Positions 60,954-64,000 of a stretch of 64,000 nucleotides of DNA are shown in pieces. Positions within the stretch are counted from its first letter, which is position 1; every line of letters begins with the position of its first letter. This stretch comes from Cordylochernes scorpioides. Taxonomy: Eukaryota; Arthropoda; Arachnida; Pseudoscorpiones; Chernetidae. The position numbers were made by a program, and so were the translations under genes. Below the pieces are notes generated by a model that was not told where the DNA came from, searched no databases, and saw only the letters and a list, made by a program, of their open reading frames with translations. Where the stretch lies: NCBI GenBank assembly GCA_030710605.1, contig CP092886.1:48151794-48215793 (forward strand). The letters run 5' to 3'.

Positions 60954-61598
60954 AAAAATCGCTATCTTATTCTATTTAATTAAAAAGACATATATTGAAT
61001 CAAAATATCATTTATTTTACCAATATTTCAGTTGGCTGAACGCCAACCTTTATCAAGTTGTTATAACATATTTATGGATTGCTCTATTTTCACAATCTTA
61101 TCCTATTGTGCTCCAAAACTGTAATTTTATTAAGATGTCTCAAATATAATCATCCAAATATTTTCTTTATAACACTGCTTTTTACAACTAATAAATTGTA
61201 AGATAATTTTCAAAAAAACATTAGATATTTATATAAATTATTTATAAATGTGAATGTGATTGTTTCGCATATGTTTAAACAATTTTGGATCTCTCTCTAT
61301 CTGGAATATAGGGTTGCATATTTTGTGAACTCGGAAGATAGTTATTTTACTTGTAGTAACAATAAAAATAATGAAAATATCATTTTTTAAACATTTGGTA
61401 AAGATTCGCCAATTAAGAACCCAGGCGAAGCCAAGAATCATTCGCTAGTTGTTCTATAAACCCCTTGTTAATCTATTACTCCGAGAAAAAAATAGCTAAA
61501 ATCTAAAAAATAGTATTACAAGCTAGTAGTAAATTGGAGAAAGACTGATAAATGTGTAGTTTTATAGAATACTCACCCAGTAATATCCAGCCTCTCAT
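48943..61598 (-). CDS. Secreted chitin-binding (CBM14) protein with long repeat tail
   Basis: Spliced gene read right to left. ATG at 61598 opens a 22-nt coding piece (61598-61577, donor GTGAGT). Exon 57221-57100 completes the signal peptide MRGWILLAVCLSAARA and a His-rich segment (donor GTAATT). The last exon starts at 55941 after acceptor TTTGCCTAG. Phases fit: 1 nt joins 2 nt at the first junction, and the second is phase 0. One CBM14 domain with six cysteines follows, then about 50 repeats of 37 residues. At least 2,370 residues are encoded before the gap and no stop is reached. The domain set resembles single-domain arthropod cuticle or peritrophic chitin-binding proteins (CPAP1-like). 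It would bind chitin outside the cell. Frameshifts near 55640, 54880, 51910 and below are most simply sequencing errors. Confidence 0.8.
55630..55941 (-). other. CBM14 (peritrophin-A) domain exon segment
   Basis: After acceptor CAG-like TTTGCCTAG (55950-55942) the frame gives about 20 residues and then FSCRGRYDGYYADMDNECK, with HIC, YYC, QVC and LPC completing six cysteines spaced 14, 5, 19, 12 and 8. GYYAD, the aromatic residues before the fourth cysteine and GTLYDQ are the usual CBM14 chitin-contact and fold positions. The frame leaves the repeat frame by one base near 55640, within the PNG/WEAS junction. Confidence 0.9.
55942..57099 (-). other. Intron 3 of the chitin-binding gene
   Basis: Bounded by donor GTAATT (57099-57094) and an acceptor at 55942. 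A CTAATGCTGAC-like branch site stands about 20 nt before the acceptor. Inside is AT-rich sequence with no other recognised feature apart from short chance frames near 56800-57046. Confidence 0.7.
57100..57221 (-). other. Coding exon: signal peptide end and His-rich N-terminus
   Basis: 122 nt. Acceptor GGTGTTGGTGCAG precedes 57221 and donor GTAATT follows 57100. Encodes VCLSAARA, a likely cleavage site, YPHAHHHHHGGHGEHD and an acidic end. The His run could bind metal or respond to pH, which is inference. Confidence 0.8.
57360..57690. other. GC-rich repeat-like segment
   Basis: Distinctly GC-richer than the rest of the intron, with stop-broken frames on both strands (for example a 69-codon minus frame at 57584-57375). 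It resembles the body of a dead retroelement, but I do not recognise the family. Confidence 0.3.
57760..57870 (-). repeat. PLE-tail-like piece and first copy of a direct repeat
   Basis: Minus strand: a stem followed by CCGAAAGCTCG, as at 2392-2510. The adjoining 70 bp (57798-57868, containing AAATCGAAAACAAAATTTCT) returns in direct orientation at 58488-58558, beyond the SINE. Confidence 0.5.
58142..58458 (-). mobile_element. tRNA-derived SINE in intron 2
   Basis: Minus-strand full-length copy with GGGTTCGATTCCCGC near 58400 and a TTATCCTTAG end at 58144. CATCTTT stands on both sides and may be a short target duplication. It lies between the two 70-bp direct repeats. Confidence 0.88.
58488..58558 (+). 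repeat. Second copy of 70-bp direct repeat
   Basis: Matches 57798-57868 with few differences. The sequence between the copies includes the SINE. Confidence 0.75.
58559..58990. other. AT-rich intron sequence
   Basis: An ACAACA run near 58880. Nothing else recognised. Confidence 0.5.
58991..59218. mobile_element. MITE A copy in intron 2
   Basis: TACACTCGTGGACAAACTTA at 58991 and an inverted end GCCCATGAGTCTA at 59206-59218. The interior has CTGACAATAACTCTGAAAG as in the other copies, and a long A run at 59135-59161. Confidence 0.75.
59219..59974. other. Intron sequence, nothing recognised
   Basis: A GA microsatellite near 59437-59452 and a GGGGGAGG-rich patch near 59690-59740. No exon seen. 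Confidence 0.45.
59975..60370. repeat. 70-bp minisatellite, about six copies
   Basis: GACTCCGGAGCGTACAGAAG recurs at 60121, 60191, 60261 and 60331, spacing 70 bp. Two more diverged copies lie before it (GAGCGTACAGAAGTCGC near 59984 and 60059). The inner copies are the most alike, as expected from recent unequal exchange. Lies in intron 2. Confidence 0.9.
60371..60999. other. Intron sequence with CA and GA microsatellites
   Basis: CA run at about 60922-60949, TA/GA runs near 60867-60892. Nothing else recognised. Confidence 0.6.
61000..61095 (-). mobile_element. PLE-tail-like repeat in intron 2
   Basis: Minus strand: CTTGATAAAGG, a GTTGGC/GCCAAC stem, GAAATATTGG and the AT-rich tail, close to the units at 7010-7240. 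Confidence 0.6.
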
Positions 61599-61606
61599 TC
61601 TGGTTC
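61577..61606 (-). other. First coding exon with start codon
   Basis: 30 nt: 8 nt of leader, ATG at 61598-61596, codons for MRGWILL, and one base of the next codon, followed by donor GTGAGT. It is preceded by CTGTGTTTTAG, a good acceptor, so a non-coding exon lies upstream. The partial codon G joins CC of the next exon to give Ala and continues a hydrophobic signal peptide, which strongly supports the start. Confidence 0.8.
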
Positions 61607-61839
61607 CTAAAACACAGCAGAGAGTTAGCATCGCTACATAACTAGGCAATAACATACTCTATCACCATAGTGCTCTGAAGTGTCTACTTGGAGAACAGGA
61701 AAGTGCCTGAGCTCGATCACCTATTGTTCTTTATGTGTACATAGCACATTCCCGTTATGGATTTAAAACCTAAGATAGATACTGTGCGTTTCGTGTGTGG
61801 GAAGCTTTAGTTTTTACTTGTATCTGTTAGATCATCTAA

Positions 61840-62095
61840 GTACACATAGTACAGGCCATAATAAACCTGGCGGGTATTTATCGAATACACTTTATTTACT
61901 GTAAATGCATCACATGCCTACGCATGTAGAAAGCAGTTGGACTCTTTGTACTTAAAACGTATCAGAGCGTCTGGTTAATTGCAATCATTGAATAAATTGG
62001 ACTTATGCAAAAGCCTAAAGTGCCTATTGCGGGATTCGATCCCGGGTGGTGTTGTCGAAAATCTACAGTGTCTAGCACTACGTCAACACTCCCGT
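61840..62095 (-). mobile_element. Diverged SINE in intron 1
   Basis: AAGTACACATAGTACAGGCC at 61841 and GGGATTCGATCCCGGG near 62031 match the SINE family with many substitutions. An old copy. Confidence 0.7.
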
Positions 62096-62189
62096 TTCTT
62101 AATAATCATGAGTAGCTGTTTAATGATATAAAAAAACACATGAAAATAATAAGTCAGAAAAATGAATTAAGCTCGGTCAAACATATACT

Positions 62190-62265
62190 AGCATTAAATG
62201 TTCCTAGTTGTTTGTTTGTTAAACTATCATTAAATGTTTCTAGTTGTTTGTTTGTTAGTTGAACT
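62190..62265. repeat. Short tandem duplication
   Basis: CTAGTTGTTTGTTTGTTA occurs twice about 38 bp apart, with ACTATC after each. Within intron 1. Confidence 0.75.
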
Positions 62266-62659
62266 ATCGTCACATCTGCGCCCTTTCTATACATTCGGCT
62301 GACATTGGTGTTGGATTCAAATTTCCGACACATCCAATTTCTATATATGAAGATGTTAGAATATTTCTTGAGTTCTATTGGAAAATGCATAAATTCCCTT
62401 GATGCCATTCTTTACTTAGATAATAAGAATGTCTCTCAATATGTATACGACATTCCAAAATATTAAATAATTAAATAATACTATAGCTTTTGTCATTATA
62501 TTTGCTGCACTAATTATAGCACATAACCGTTCAAAAATCAAGTCAAAATTTTAAAGAATTCTAAAAGAGCCAATGTGGTATATTGTAAAGGTTAGAAAAG
62601 ATTGCTCTTAAAGATCGCTGTGTTCCCTCCGTTTGAAGGGAAGAGCGGTGAGGCACCGT

Positions 62660-62720
62660 ACTCACCAGCTGAGGGAGGTGGACTGCCCAATCACACCACT
62701 GCCCCAGTATTTGTACCGAG
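62660..62720 (-). promoter_or_regulatory. Promoter and 5' non-coding exon of chitin-binding gene
   Basis: Minus strand: TACAAATA at 62715-62708, and an initiator GCAGTCC with A at 62684, 31 bp downstream. A 19-nt exon ends at 62666 and a strong donor GTGAGT follows at 62665-62660. It is in the right orientation, about 1.06 kb before the first coding exon, which has an acceptor. Very short non-coding first exons are frequent in arthropod cuticle genes. Confidence 0.55.
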
Positions 62721-63254
62721 GCCCAAGGTCAGCTCGCCCCTGACAGCCACCTTCCGAAATTAATTATTCCAATCGTAGACAGCAACCCCCGCGATTTAGC
62801 CAGGATGGGGATGACAATGGGGGAAGTAGTTATTTGATCCGTTATGATGATGAATCGCCCCAATGTAATTAGAATGCAAGTGCGCCACTTATTCTGCTAT
62901 ATTGCAGACATTTTACTAAGCAGCCACTTTCAATAATTATCGAAAGGAATTCCTTTTGTGAATGACCGCTTGCCAGGTTGACCACATGTATTTTATTTAA
63001 TTCCCGGAGGGGACATCCAGTCACTCTCACCTTCGGCCGATTAATTGCCAGGTGGCCGACCTTCGCCCAAGATCAGGGTTAATAACGGCAGTTTTCAATG
63101 ATTATATAAACAATGATTTCTTTAAATTTTCAATTTATTTGTAAAGCTATCCTTATATTAGATATCCTACATTTACTATTTATTACATTATATATATTAA
63201 GTTATATATCTTTAACCCTGAAGGGATTCAAGCTTTACTTGGTGATAAACGAAA
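62721..63254. other. Upstream region of the chitin-binding gene
   Basis: GC-richer stretches near 62740-62870 and 63000-63080 in AT-rich surroundings. They could hold control sites, but no specific motif is supported. Confidence 0.35.
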
Positions 63255-63500
63255 AAGGGAGATGAAATCTGAAACTTACATGAAACCATTTTACCGCAGA
63301 TACATCAATATCAATATCTGGAACTTGCATAAAGTCATTATACAACAGGGTCATTAATGATAAAACCTGAAACTTGAATGAAGCCATTTTTATTCACAGG
63401 GAAAACAATATTCGAATCATACATAAAATCATTTTACTACAGAGGCACATCAATGATCATATCTGAATCTTGCATGAAACCATTTTTTTCCACGAAAGAA
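63255..63500. repeat. Degenerate tandem repeat of about 50 bp, five copies
   Basis: A block like ATCTGAAACTTGCATGAAAC with CATTTT recurs near 63266, 63315, 63365, 63412 and 63462. The copies are diverged, so the array is old. The open frame at 63378-63626 overlaps it and is probably not a gene. Confidence 0.65.
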
Positions 63501-64000
63501 CAAATATTAATTTTCAACAAAATGTTTACAGCTAAATTGGCTTCTTCAGAAAGAAACGTGCGGCATTTTAGGCGCTTGAATCAATATTTATTTACGGCGC
63601 GCCTTCAAGCGTGTATTCAGCATTAACACATCTTTCGGAGTTTATGCAAATAAAAAAATATAATTTGTTTAAATTACAGAGACCCAACTCTCCCGAGTAG
63701 TGAAAATCTTAGCAAAGCTTGCAAGTGAAACATAAAATGGGATTCTACCCTTCAGTACCAATAGTTCTAGTCTATTTTGAACAATTGAAGAATAGAAAAT
63801 AAATCTACGCATTACTTTATTCATTCAGCAACTAGAAAAACTAATCGCATTGACCTATATACTATAAAATCTCTCTATTCAGTTCTTAGGAAATATTTTT
63901 TAATACTTGGATGAATGACCCTTATTTTATTATTATTATTATTTTTTGCCCGGGATCTGCCTGAGTAAATGTTCTCCCAACTAACATTAATTTAGTAAAA
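63501..64000. other. Right edge, nothing recognised
   Basis: AT-rich sequence with a TTATTATTA run near 63925. The window ends here. Confidence 0.5.

Larger units (their letters stand above)
57222..61576 (-). other. Intron 2 of the chitin-binding gene (4.36 kb)
   Basis: Starts with donor GTGAGT (61576-61571). It contains a PLE tail, a minisatellite, MITE A, a SINE and a GC-rich segment, listed separately. No other exon is evident. Confidence 0.7.

Noticed and set aside
1-64000. CRISPR arrays, operons or prokaryotic genes
   Set aside because: No spaced direct repeats of CRISPR type and no dense coding. Introns, SINEs and mariner point to a eukaryote.

Overview
The window is eukaryotic nuclear DNA, most likely from an arthropod. 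It is AT-rich and intron-bearing, and it holds tRNA-derived SINEs, a mariner transposase, Penelope-like retroelements (PLEs), short palindromic transposons and one secreted chitin-binding protein gene. The species cannot be named from the sequence. Two runs of exactly 100 N (25904-26003 and 48843-48942) mark scaffold gaps, so the window is three contigs placed side by side.

Contig 1 (1-25903) is gene-poor. It carries SINEs, three short transposon (MITE) families, fold-back elements, a broken mariner copy, hammerhead-ribozyme-like repeats and two decayed PLEs at its right end. Contig 2 (26004-48842) is, along its whole length, the reverse complement of 1341-22980. Both ends of contig 2 map inside contig 1 and it is bounded by a gap on each side. 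The simplest reading is the second haplotype of the same locus, left in the scaffold and placed inverted, rather than a real 45 kb palindrome. The two copies differ by clean insertions: a SINE with target-site duplication, several PLE tail fragments, and a 122-bp fold-back element with a 13-bp duplication. That makes the pair a natural record of recent mobile-element activity.

Contig 3 (48943-64000) holds the only convincing protein gene, on the minus strand. A TATA/initiator promoter (about 62715-62684) leads into a tiny non-coding exon. A signal peptide follows, split over two small exons (61598-61577 and 57221-57100). Then comes a very long exon from 55941 down to the gap. That exon encodes one six-cysteine chitin-binding type 2 (CBM14/peritrophin-A) domain and about fifty 37-residue repeats, arranged partly in a 666-bp higher-order unit. 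The gene runs into the gap without a stop, so its 3' end is missing. Single-base indels break its frame, and they become frequent near the gap. The introns hold SINEs, a MITE and a 70-bp minisatellite.

The points most worth following are the CBM14 plus amphipathic-repeat protein, the hammerhead-ribozyme-like element at 18526-18568 (intact core in the second copy at 30925-30970), and the inverted haplotype pair with its polymorphic insertions.
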